DNA of 64,000 nt from NCBI GenBank assembly GCA_017471465.1, contig JAFUTI010000023.1:62001-126000 (forward strand), read 5' to 3'. Below, in pieces: positions 23,069-32,900 of the stretch; within the stretch, counting starts at the first letter, position 1; each line of letters begins with the position of its first letter. Made by a program: the position numbers and the translations under genes. The notes beneath the pieces were generated by a model. It had not been told where the DNA came from, ran no database searches, and saw only the letters and a list, made by a program, of their open reading frames with translations. The stretch comes from Prevotella sp. Lineage in GTDB: Bacteria; Bacteroidota; Bacteroidia; Bacteroidales; Bacteroidaceae.

Positions 23069-23092
23069 GAGATTAAAGATTAAAGATTGAGA

Positions 23093-24727
23093 ATGGTGAA
23101 CGTTCGGAACATTCTTTACTGCTTGATACTGTGCACGATGATGCTGTCGTGTATGGCAGCAGATGATGTGTCCGACGTTGATGGTGGTCTGGAGCAGTTG
23201 GACCTGGTGCTGAGTATCGGCAAGTCGAAGACAGTGACCCGTCAGGGCATTGACGTGATACAGGATGAAGGTCAGCCGTTCAGAGGCCTGCAAGGTCTGT
23301 TGGCCATCCCCTTCGCCACTGACGACAATCAGCCCGTGACGTCAGCCGACCTGCCACTGACCTCGGTCGTGTCTGGTAATCTGGCCAATAAGATAGAAGG
23401 AAGCTACTACTATTACATGGACAAGTGCTACATGATGCGAGGAACCAACCACGTATTGGTCTATGGCCAGTCTGCAACCATCAGTGGTAAGGAGTCGCCA
23501 GTCCAAAACGGCCAGCTGGAGACCACGCTGACAGGACGCATGAAGCCTTCTGACATCACGTTCAGTCTGCAGCCGATTCGCGACACCTATGACATTCATG
23601 AAGATGCACAGGCACTGGCCCAATACATGACGGATATTGCCAACACCCCAAACTGGAGTATGACCAGCGACGCGGGTCTAAAGGCACTCTATCTGGACTT
23701 CATTCACGCTGAATCGGAAGGTTCAGGACTGATGGCGGGTTCTGCAGCCCACGTCAAGGCCTATGTCAAGGCTCTTCGGGATCAGCTGAAAGATAATACT
23801 GACGAGCTCAGTCTTGCTATTGTTGCCAACATCGATGCTGCTGCGAAATCTTGTCTTGACAACGGCTATCCCTCGGCTTCGACTTCGTTGGGTCTGCCCG
23901 ACGGTGCTACTGCCCTGCGATGGACAGGCAGTGCCTTTACCGTGCGGACACAGGCTACCACCCTCGACAACATCAATGGTATTACCCGCTTTACCTACCC
24001 TGCCGAACTTTGGTACTATGCCAATAGTGGCATATATACTTCGAGAGAGGAGGTGTCTAAGACGACTTATACGGGTGACTGGAACACTTTGCTGACGACC
24101 CATTATCATGCAGGTCGTTCTGTCAGCAATGACACCAAGTCGGTGGCTGTCGGACAGCCGCTGCAATATGGTGTCGGTCGTCTGAAGATGACGCTGGGAA
24201 CCATTCCCGCAACAATGAAGGATTCGAAGAATCAAGATGTCTCTATTGTTTCTGTCGACAAAATGCCGATGACAGCCGTCATTATCGGAGGCCAGCATAC
24301 TGTTGGCTTCGACTTCAAGCCGATGGGTGAGCCCAGTGACGTCGATGCCCGTTTCATCTACGACCCCATTGTAGGAAACACAGGAACGGTGAACACGCTG
24401 GTGCTCCAGTCGTATGACGGAGAGAAGGTGCCTATCGTGCTGGAGTTTGAGAACAAGACGGGGCAGCAGTTCACTGGTAGGGACGGCATCATCTATCCTA
24501 ACACGAAGTTCTACCTCATCGCCCGGATTGACCCGGCAGACAAAGGTACCGGCGACTATGCCAATCGTGTGTTCACGCAAGACTATACCACAGCGATGAC
24601 GATGCAGGCAAACTCGCTGGCTAATGCATATTCGTGTATGCCCGACCTGCTGTCACCACGATTAGAAATCGGTGTGCAGGTAACAACGAAGTGGGTACAG
24701 TCGACGACAACTACAGTGATATTATAA
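23093..24727 (+). CDS. Second Mfa1-family fimbrial subunit lipoprotein (544 aa)
   Basis: Start MVNVRNILYCLILCTMMLSC at the ATG at 23093; a TTG six bases earlier extends the frame by two codons but is unnecessary. It shares with the 727-residue protein the segments YPAELWYYANSGIYTSREE, SVAVGQPLQYGVGRLKMTLG, MPMTAVIIGGQHTVGFDF, VPIVLEFENKTGQQFTGRDG, TKFYLIARIDPADKGTG and VFTQDYTTAMTMQANSLAN, so it is a paralogous shaft or accessory subunit. The spacer before it is AT-rich and includes a repeated GATTAAA. Whether both subunits enter one filament or are alternatives is not readable from sequence. Confidence 0.82.
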   Translation: MVNVRNILYCLILCTMMLSCMAADDVSDVDGGLEQLDLVLSIGKSKTVTRQGIDVIQDEGQPFRGLQGLLAIPFATDDNQPVTSADLPLTSVVSGNLANKIEGSYYYYMDKCYMMRGTNHVLVYGQSATISGKESPVQNGQLETTLTGRMKPSDITFSLQPIRDTYDIHEDAQALAQYMTDIANTPNWSMTSDAGLKALYLDFIHAESEGSGLMAGSAAHVKAYVKALRDQLKDNTDELSLAIVANIDAAAKSCLDNGYPSASTSLGLPDGATALRWTGSAFTVRTQATTLDNINGITRFTYPAELWYYANSGIYTSREEVSKTTYTGDWNTLLTTHYHAGRSVSNDTKSVAVGQPLQYGVGRLKMTLGTIPATMKDSKNQDVSIVSVDKMPMTAVIIGGQHTVGFDFKPMGEPSDVDARFIYDPIVGNTGTVNTLVLQSYDGEKVPIVLEFENKTGQQFTGRDGIIYPNTKFYLIARIDPADKGTGDYANRVFTQDYTTAMTMQANSLANAYSCMPDLLSPRLEIGVQVTTKWVQSTTTTVIL

Positions 24728-24746
24728 GAATTAAAGATATAGTGAG

Positions 24747-25841
24747 ATGCGTAAGGCACTGATATACATAATGAGCATGATGACGACGGCGCTGACAGCC
24801 TGCTACTCGTACGATGAGACGGGAGAGCCTGCACAGCAGAAGCCCGCCATGCTGACCATATATGTGTATTCGCCTGAGCATCCTGTGATAACCCGTTCCG
24901 ACGTCGGTCATGTCGACCCGCTGACGGACGAGAGCAAGGTGACGCTACTACAGATATGGATCTATGATACCAGCGGCAACAAGGTGGGGTATCTACGGAC
25001 TGAGGAAACCGCCACACTGAACGGTGGTGAGGGTGCCGTCTACCAGATTCCCGTACCAGATGACTTCGCACAGAACAAGCCCAATGTGGATGTCTATGTG
25101 CTGGCCAACATTACCTATAACAATACGTTTACAGAGGCCACCAGTCGTACTGACCTGTTGGATAATGCCAAGATTCCTACTGGCAGCTACGGACTGTCGG
25201 CTCTTACGACCGCTGTTCCTGATGAAGGACTGCCAATGGCTGGCGAGCTAAAGAACCAGCCTGTCATTGGCGATGCTCCGGTGTTGCGTATCGGAACTAC
25301 GAGCAATATTGCCACTGTACCCTTGACGCGTGCCGTATCGAAGCTGCGTTTTGCCTTTGCCAACACGGCAGGCTCCCCCACACTGAGCATCACGGATATC
25401 AAGCTAAACGCAGGAATGATTCCCAACGAGGAATACCTGTTCCCGCAAAATCAAGCGCTGACCTATAACAGCAGTGCCGCTACCTTGCTGTCAACAGCCA
25501 TTGACGCAGTGGCAGAAAAACAAAATCCTGCTGTATACGTTTACAATAATCAGACGGCACAGGAGTATGAGGACCTACTCAACAGTGCCGGTCTGACGCA
25601 AACCTGTATATACTATCTGCGTGAGTCGGGCAAACAGTTGGAAGGCACCATCAGCTATGAGGTGGATGGTGCGCCCCAACCTACAGCCACCTTTAAGATG
25701 AACCAGGCGGGCGACTTTCTGCGCAACCACTCGTGGATTGTCTATGCCTACTACGAGGGGCTCTCAGGCATGCAGGTCGTAACGGTTGACGTGACGCCTT
25801 GGGACGACGTCAGCCAGGGGCATACTGTATATAATTGGTGA
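24747..25841 (+). CDS. Fimbrial accessory/anchor lipoprotein (Mfa2/Mfa3-like)
   Basis: A 364-residue lipoprotein beginning MRKALIYIMSMMTTALTACY. A first domain (MLTIYVYSPEHPVITRS, VTLLQIWIYDTSGNKVGYL, VDVYVLANI) and a second (VPLTRAVSKLRFAFANTAG, LSITDIKLNAG) follow the two-domain layout of FimB/Mfa2 and tip-type fimbrial proteins, including the conserved RAVSK(L/I)-like segment. It ends QVVTVDVTPWDDVSQGHTVY. It lies 19 nt after the second Mfa1-like gene, so the locus alternates subunit, anchor, subunit, anchor. Exact role (tip or second anchor) is uncertain. Confidence 0.7.
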   Translation: MRKALIYIMSMMTTALTACYSYDETGEPAQQKPAMLTIYVYSPEHPVITRSDVGHVDPLTDESKVTLLQIWIYDTSGNKVGYLRTEETATLNGGEGAVYQIPVPDDFAQNKPNVDVYVLANITYNNTFTEATSRTDLLDNAKIPTGSYGLSALTTAVPDEGLPMAGELKNQPVIGDAPVLRIGTTSNIATVPLTRAVSKLRFAFANTAGSPTLSITDIKLNAGMIPNEEYLFPQNQALTYNSSAATLLSTAIDAVAEKQNPAVYVYNNQTAQEYEDLLNSAGLTQTCIYYLRESGKQLEGTISYEVDGAPQPTATFKMNQAGDFLRNHSWIVYAYYEGLSGMQVVTVDVTPWDDVSQGHTVYNW

Positions 25842-25854
25842 GATAGAATTGATA

Positions 25855-26877
25855 ATGATGAATAGAGAACGGACATACACGAAGCTGTTACGAACAGGAC
25901 TCTTTATGGTTTGGGGAGGCCTGCTTGCCGCTTGTTCTAACGACCTAAGCGAAGAACAGGCATCGGACAGCGCACTTGGTATGGTGTCGTTCACGCGTAG
26001 TGACAGCCCCTTCACCGTTACTGATGACTATTCTCCTGTCAATGTGTTTCTGGTGGAAAATGGGACAAGTGGAACAGAGACCCAGACGGGGCGCTTCTTC
26101 TATAGGCCCACCGAAACCATCTGGAAGTCCAGCATAGAAGTAACCCCCAATCGCAGCTATGCCATCTACGGCTACGCCCCAGCCAATGCTGCGACTGTTA
26201 CCATCTCAAGCCAATCGCTCTCAGGTGCGACACTCACCTTCAGCAATCTGCCTTCTGTCAACAGTCAGGACATTTGCTTCGTCGTTGGGGTGCAACAATT
26301 GAGCAACAAGTCAGATGCCAAGGATATTCCATTAGGACAGTTCAACTTTACGGGAAAATCTGAAAGCAACTATGTCAACCTGCTAATGGATCATGTCTAT
26401 GCCGGATTATGCATTCAGATGACAATAGACAGCGATTATGCCCTGCTACGTCATATCAAAGTCAGGAAGCTGGAACTACATAGCACGAAGTCAACGGCAC
26501 AGGCTGTCGTGACGTTGGCCTCTAACACGACGAAGACATCCCCCGTCCAGTCTGTCACCTATAGTGACGAATCGGGCGAAGAGCGGTCGGTCACCTTCTT
26601 TGAAAGTACTGACGGACAAGCACTTAATGCAGAAGAGCTCATAGAGGCCATATGCTGCTTTGTACCCAGTCTCAGCAATCAGCTGACGCTGGTCACCACT
26701 TATGATGTCTACGACAGATACGACAACAAAATCAGTGAGCGTACGGCAACGAACAAGTTACCCAACATGAACGCCTCCCGTGGCCAGCGCGTGAATCTCA
26801 ACCTAACCATTGCGCCGACCTACCTCTACGTGCTTTCAGACCCGGATTTGGACAATCCGACTGTGGTGTTGAATTAG
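25855..26877 (+). CDS. Fimbrillin-family lipoprotein
   Basis: A 340-residue lipoprotein from MMNRERTYTKLLRTGLFMVW with lipobox LLAAC. The sequence (MVSFTRSDSPFTVTDDYSPV, NRSYAIYGYAPANAATVT, ATLTFSNLPSVNSQDICF, YVNLLMDHVYAGLCIQMTID, RHIKVRKLELHSTKS) resembles the fimbrillin-like family of Bacteroidota, with a first domain ending before the LMDHVYAGL segment and a second beta domain. Its C-terminus (VLSDPDLDNPTVVLN) lacks a sorting domain. It precedes the giant protein gene by 25 nt. It could be a tip adaptor to which the giant protein docks, which is speculative. Confidence 0.65.
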   Translation: MMNRERTYTKLLRTGLFMVWGGLLAACSNDLSEEQASDSALGMVSFTRSDSPFTVTDDYSPVNVFLVENGTSGTETQTGRFFYRPTETIWKSSIEVTPNRSYAIYGYAPANAATVTISSQSLSGATLTFSNLPSVNSQDICFVVGVQQLSNKSDAKDIPLGQFNFTGKSESNYVNLLMDHVYAGLCIQMTIDSDYALLRHIKVRKLELHSTKSTAQAVVTLASNTTKTSPVQSVTYSDESGEERSVTFFESTDGQALNAEELIEAICCFVPSLSNQLTLVTTYDVYDRYDNKISERTATNKLPNMNASRGQRVNLNLTIAPTYLYVLSDPDLDNPTVVLN

Positions 26878-26902
26878 TTAAAAGATAGACAAGAGATAAG
26901 AA

Positions 26903-29900
26903 TTGAGAATAAAAACAACCATAACAAGTTTGATGATGCTTCTGACTGCGGTAGCAGTGCAGGCGCAGATAGTCATTGGCGGTAGTGTCTATGGCGGCGG
27001 CAATGCCGGCAATACAGGCGGAAGAACTACCGTCAGGGTGTGCGCCGGCGATCTTAACGCTGTCTTTGGCGGCGCCCGTATGGCCAATGTCGGCGGCAGT
27101 GCCTTCGTTAACATCGACGGCAAACATGCTTCCGACAACATCCTTATTAACAAGGTATATGGCGGTAACGACATTGCCGGAACCATCGGCACATCAACAA
27201 AAGCTCCCACAGAACTGGAAGACACAACAGAGAACAACATCCACTACACTTGGAATGCATTTGTACGCGTCTCTACAAAGATGAAAACGACGGGTACAGG
27301 TAATGAAGCCGTTGTGGAGCCAGACCCAGATGCGAAAATCTTCATCGGCCAGCTCTATGGCGGCGGCAATGGAGATTATGACTATACTTCAACGGCTTAT
27401 TCAGGCCTGAACAGTCCTGTCTTGGCAAAGACCTATCTGGAAATCAAAGGCGGTACGACAGCCTACGTCTATGGCGGCGGTAATGCTGCGACAGTGACGA
27501 ACAACACCACCATCTATATCAACAACCCCAGCAACGTAGTGACGAGTATCAACGATGCTGGCGGAACGGACATCCTGGCAGACCCTGATGGTACCCGTTT
27601 GATTGCGATGGGTCTGAATACGACGCAGACACACGCCAGCAGCGCGGATTTCCAGTTTGCCCGTGTCTTCGGCGGAAACAACAAGGCCGATATGGCTATT
27701 CGCCCCAAGTGGAACCTGAAGCGCGGTGCTATCCGTGACCTCTACTCTGGTGGTAACGAGGGGCGCATGACCAGTCCAGAAGGTCTGCTTCTTCAGATTG
27801 AAAGCTCCGGGATGACAGTCGACAATGTCTATGGCGGCTGCCGTAAGGCCGATGTGCGTCCGCTATACAACAACAATGACGAGACCCCTGTACCCAATGA
27901 CGAAATCAAACTGGACCCGAGCAACAACCCCAATAACATTCCCGGTGGCTACGCTGCCCGTGTAAGAGTGCTGGACGGTCACGTCAACAATGTCTATGGT
28001 GGCAACGACATCTCAGGAAATGTCTATGGTGGCAACACTGTGGGTATCTTTACTCACATCTACGGCAACATCTATGGTGGTGGCAACGGTTCGTATGCAT
28101 ATACTGACAATACGCAACTAAAGGATGACCCCAAATGGCGTGACTTCTACTATGACCCCGAAAAGATACTGCAAGAGGAAGGGGTAACAGATGTTGCTGA
28201 TAAGCTAAAGTCGGCTACAGCCCTCAACCTCTTCCGCCCCAATGCCGAGAAAGTGTCTATTCTTGTCAGGGGTACTGCAGAAAAGCCTGTTACCGTTGAC
28301 GGCGCCTTTTATGTGGGTGGCAATAGTGCCTCGCTGCGAGATCAGACCACAACCAGAAGCGGCAACAGCCGCCAGACCCACATCAAAATCGGTTCCTATG
28401 TGACCATCGACAATGTGTTTCTCGGCAACAACGGCGAGAACATGATTAATTCCGATGAGGCCAATGTCTCCTTAGGTAAAAGTGAAGGCGTGCTGCGTAC
28501 ATTGGCTAGTACCACTCTTACTTCCGATGAGTCCAAATTCAACTCTATGGTTTTGACGGACAAAGACGTCTTTGCCAAATATATGGAAGGGTGTGCAATG
28601 AAGGTAAAGCCCACCGTAGTATTTGAGAGCATAAAGAATGGTGACAATTCTGATTACATACCCTACTCTACTAAATTTGGCTCGTTCTTCTGTGGTGGCA
28701 ATGTAGGTAGCATCTTAGTAGATGGAAAGATTACTGTCGATTTCGAGGATAAAGTGATTATCTACGACAAAGTGGTGGGGGGCTGCAATAATGCCAATGT
28801 TTATAAGACTGACTATAATGCCGAATACCTGGGCGGTATGTTAGGTGATCCGGATCCTGTGCCTGTGGGTTCTCCAGAAGGAGCCATCGGTGACAAGCTG
28901 GAACTGAACTTCTCAGGTTTGAAGATTCAGCCCATGCGTTGGAAAGATGAAAATGACAAGTCGAAAGGCTTGGAATGGAACACCTGGATTGGTGACGCAA
29001 AGGATAACATTGACCTTGCTACGGCATCTACAGGCGAAACCAATAACCCCAACGATTTGAATCGCCGTTTCAAGGGTGGCAACATCTATGGTGGCTGCTA
29101 CAATAACGGTCATGTGAATGGTAACGTAGTCATCAACTTGAATGCGTCGATAGTAGACCGTAAAGGTGAGTATGCCGTCTTCGATCAGGTGGAACAGAAT
29201 GAGGGTGAGGCCATCCTCTATGGCAACAACAGCTACAACATCACCGAACGTCGCTCGGGCGTCATCCTCGACGAGCAGGGTATGGATCCGTTAGGCAAGG
29301 CGTTGAACGTATTTGGTGGCGGCTATGGTGGCGATTCCGAAATCTGGGGTAGCACTACGATTAACCTGAATGCCGGCTATACCTTCCAGATATTCGGTGG
29401 CGGTGAGCAGGGTGCTATTGGCAAGGCTGTCAGTCACGCTCCAAACGCTACAGATCCGACTATTCGTGACTTGACTTATGAACCCAATGAGGCATATAGC
29501 ACCTATATCAACCTGAAAGGAAACGATGAAGGCGTCTACCGCGGACATGCCGACGACAATACCGATATGGCCGAGGCAGAGTTCATCTATGGCGGTGCCT
29601 TCGAAGGACTGATTGCAGGCAGCACCCATATCAACCTGGGCAACGGACGTATCTTCAACAGCTTTGCCGGCTCGTGTAACGCAGACATCTTAGGACATAC
29701 CGAGACATACGTGGGCCGTCAGAAGGTGATTGCTGCCGACGGCACCTTTACATACGTCGACGGTGGCGGTTTCCCCTATATCCGTGACCACATCTATGGC
29801 GGCAACGACCTCGGCGGAAACATCATAGGTACTACGGATTTCACAGACCGTGTTGACAACGACGTAAAAGACAAGGTGCATAGTTCCAATGTCACCAACG

Positions 29901-32900
29901 CCTCGGCCTATACGGAATATACCCAGGGGCGTGTGGGTTATATCTTCGGCGGCTGCTATGGTGACTATGACTATACGGATGACCACTATCGTAATTACAC
30001 TTATTCGGATGGCAAATCAAAGCAAGGCTTCACCAAGCCCCGAATGGACAATGCCTTTGTCAACTTCCGTCCTAACACACACACAAGAAATGAGGTAAAA
30101 AGAATCTATGGTGCCGGACAGGGACATGAAAAGGGTATAGGTGTTGACAGCATGCAGAACCGCAGCTATGTCTTGGTGGAAATACCCCAGGCTATCACCA
30201 AGTTCCAGAACGTAGCGGTGTTCGGTGCCGGTGCCAACTGCGGCCTCGGCATGGGAGTGGCTCCTGCTGATGTCGAAGCACAGCCTGACAAAGCTTCCGC
30301 CATCATCGACCTGGTACAGGGACAAATCAAGAATGCATACGGTGGCAGTTACGCAGAAGGCGTCACCCGCCGTACGGTTGTCAATGTCCCCCTCGGAGCG
30401 ACCATCCAGCTGGATAGCATCTTCGGTGGTGCCTATGGTGCCGACCCCATGTATCCTTGTGATGTTTATGAGGCACAGGTGAACTATCAAAGCGAGGATG
30501 CACGTGTAACCGCCATCTTTGGTGGCAACAACTCTGCCGACCGCACGCTCTACGGACAAGTGAATGTCAATGTACCCGTTTGGCAGAAAAACGGCTATAT
30601 GGGTACTGTCTATGGTGCAGGTTTTGGTAAAGACACGTGGTCACAATATACGGAGGTCAACCTGTTGGACGGAGCCCATGTCTGGGAGGTCTATGGTGGC
30701 GGCTACGGCGGTAAGGTATTGAACACGGAATCGTTGGTTAAATGGAGACACGATGAAGGCGCGGCTCTCGAGCTCAGTCTGCCAGGCTACGAAGACGCCA
30801 GCAAAACCTATAAAGACAAAGACAATGGAGACTTCCATCTGGACGTAGGTCTGAACAGCTCCTTGGCTCATGCCGTACGCATGGATGGAAAGAAATACAA
30901 TACCAATGTTCACATCTACAAAGGAGCGACAGTAGAAAGATATGCATACGGTGGTGGCCTGGGTGCTGATGCAGTAGTCTCCGGCACTACCTATATCGAC
31001 CTGCTGGGCGGTACTGTGGGCACCGATCTCTATGCCGGCGGTACCAGTGGCGCCGTGCAGGATTACTATCAAGCCAAAACCTTTACCGCTTCTGCTACTG
31101 CCTATATCGAGGGCGGTACGGCACGTAACGTCTATGGTGGCGGTTGGGAAGGGCATGTCGGCTATCATGACACATCGACGACAGAGACCTCCGGTGATAT
31201 TCCTGGTGAGACCCATGTGGTGATAGGCATCCGCAAAGACCGTACCGCAGCCCTGCCCTCTGACTATGGTTACTATGATGGCGTACCTGCCATTCAGCGT
31301 AACGCATATAGCGGCGGTGAGGGCGGTTCTGTATTCGGCGACGCCTATCTGACTCTCAACAATGGCTATATCGGCTATACTTATAATAAAGAAACAGGGG
31401 AATACCAAGAGAAGATTCACGACGAGACGTGGACAGACCACATCGGTAAGGACCGTCTGTCTGACTGCGGCAACCTCTTCGGCGGTGGCTACGACGACAA
31501 CAGCAGTGTGGACAATACTCATGTTACGGTCTGGGGCGGTGTGGTCCGTAACAGCGTCTTCGGTGGTGGTGAGATCGCAACCATTGGCCGAGGCAAGGTG
31601 AGGGAGAGCGATACCGACAACAAGGTTCGTGAACTGGAGGCTATCTATAAGTTTGGCGGCACGAACATCAAGATTTATAACGGCCACGTGAAGCGTAACG
31701 TCTTCGGTGGCGGCAAGGGCTATAACATTCTCGGTTACGGCGGCATCCACGGATTCTATACCGACGGCTATGTGTTTGGACAGACGGCGGTTTACATTCA
31801 TGGCGGTGAGATCGGCACCGATGCAGGTCTGGCCGAAGGCTACGGCAACGTCTTTGGCGGTGGCGACGTGGGTTATGTCTACGGCAAGGGATTCTTCACA
31901 GAGACCAGCGGCAAGACTTCTACCGGTTCTCCCGGCCACTATTATTATTATGATAGTGAAGGTAATCTGACTGAGGACTGTAAGGTGGTTGTCGCACCGA
32001 TGCTGCAAATCAGAGGAACAGGCGAAGATGTAACATTCGGCAAGGACGAAGACGATAATGATATCGTTTATCATCCATACGACTATGTGCCGACGGAATA
32101 CCTGAACAAGCTGCCTTCCGAAAAGACAGATGCCGGATGGTTGAATCTCTATACAGGCGACAAACTGACCGATGATGACCAGACAGAGCGCGGCGTACAC
32201 ATCCATAATGCCGTGTTTGCCGGCGGTAACGTGTCGTCGAACAGCGAGAGCTACAACAACGCCACGACAGTGTTCGGCAATACCACGGCAACACTCTACG
32301 ACGCCTACCATCACGACTTCATCACCGTAGGAACGGAGCATACTGGCGGCCTCTACGGTGGTGGCAACCTGTCGTTGGTGGGCGGTTACCGTGAGTTGAA
32401 TATTACCAATTACGGCACCGACTACTACGGACTGGGACAGCAGATTTCGCTGGCAGAGTATCAGAAGCTGACCAACCGCGAGCGTGCCTACTTCAAATTG
32501 GAGTACCTGTGTCAGCAGGACTATGGTGACTATCAAGCAGGCCAACGTATCAGCGAAGATGAATACAACGCGCTGCCTTCCGGGTATAAGAACGAGAACT
32601 ACTGGAAGCAGTACGGTTTCTGCTCTATCTATGCAGGTCGCCTGCTGAACACCATCCAGCGTGCCGACTTCTGTGGTGTGTATGGCAGCCGTCTGGTGCT
32701 GCAGGGTGCCAAGGATCGTGTGGCCGATGTGGGCGACGCTACCGAATATACCATCAACCGTGTGGGTGAGGTGTCGCTGAACCAGCAGCGTTCCGTGATT
32801 GATGACGACTTGACATTAAAGGGTGGAGCAACACAGGCCACTGACCCTAACGATCAGGATCCTGATGACTACGAGGAACGGGAAAAAGCTATTCACGGCA

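Noticed and set aside
19148-26877. SusC/SusD-type polysaccharide utilisation locus
   Set aside because: No TonB-dependent transporter is present, and the lipoproteins match Mfa1/FimB fimbrial patterns rather than SusD.
30641-32545. 634-codon open frame antisense to the giant YGGG protein
   Set aside because: The repeat-rich sense gene with few T/C-ending stop complements leaves the antisense frame open; its Val/Ala/Ile-rich translation has no domain, promoter or start context.
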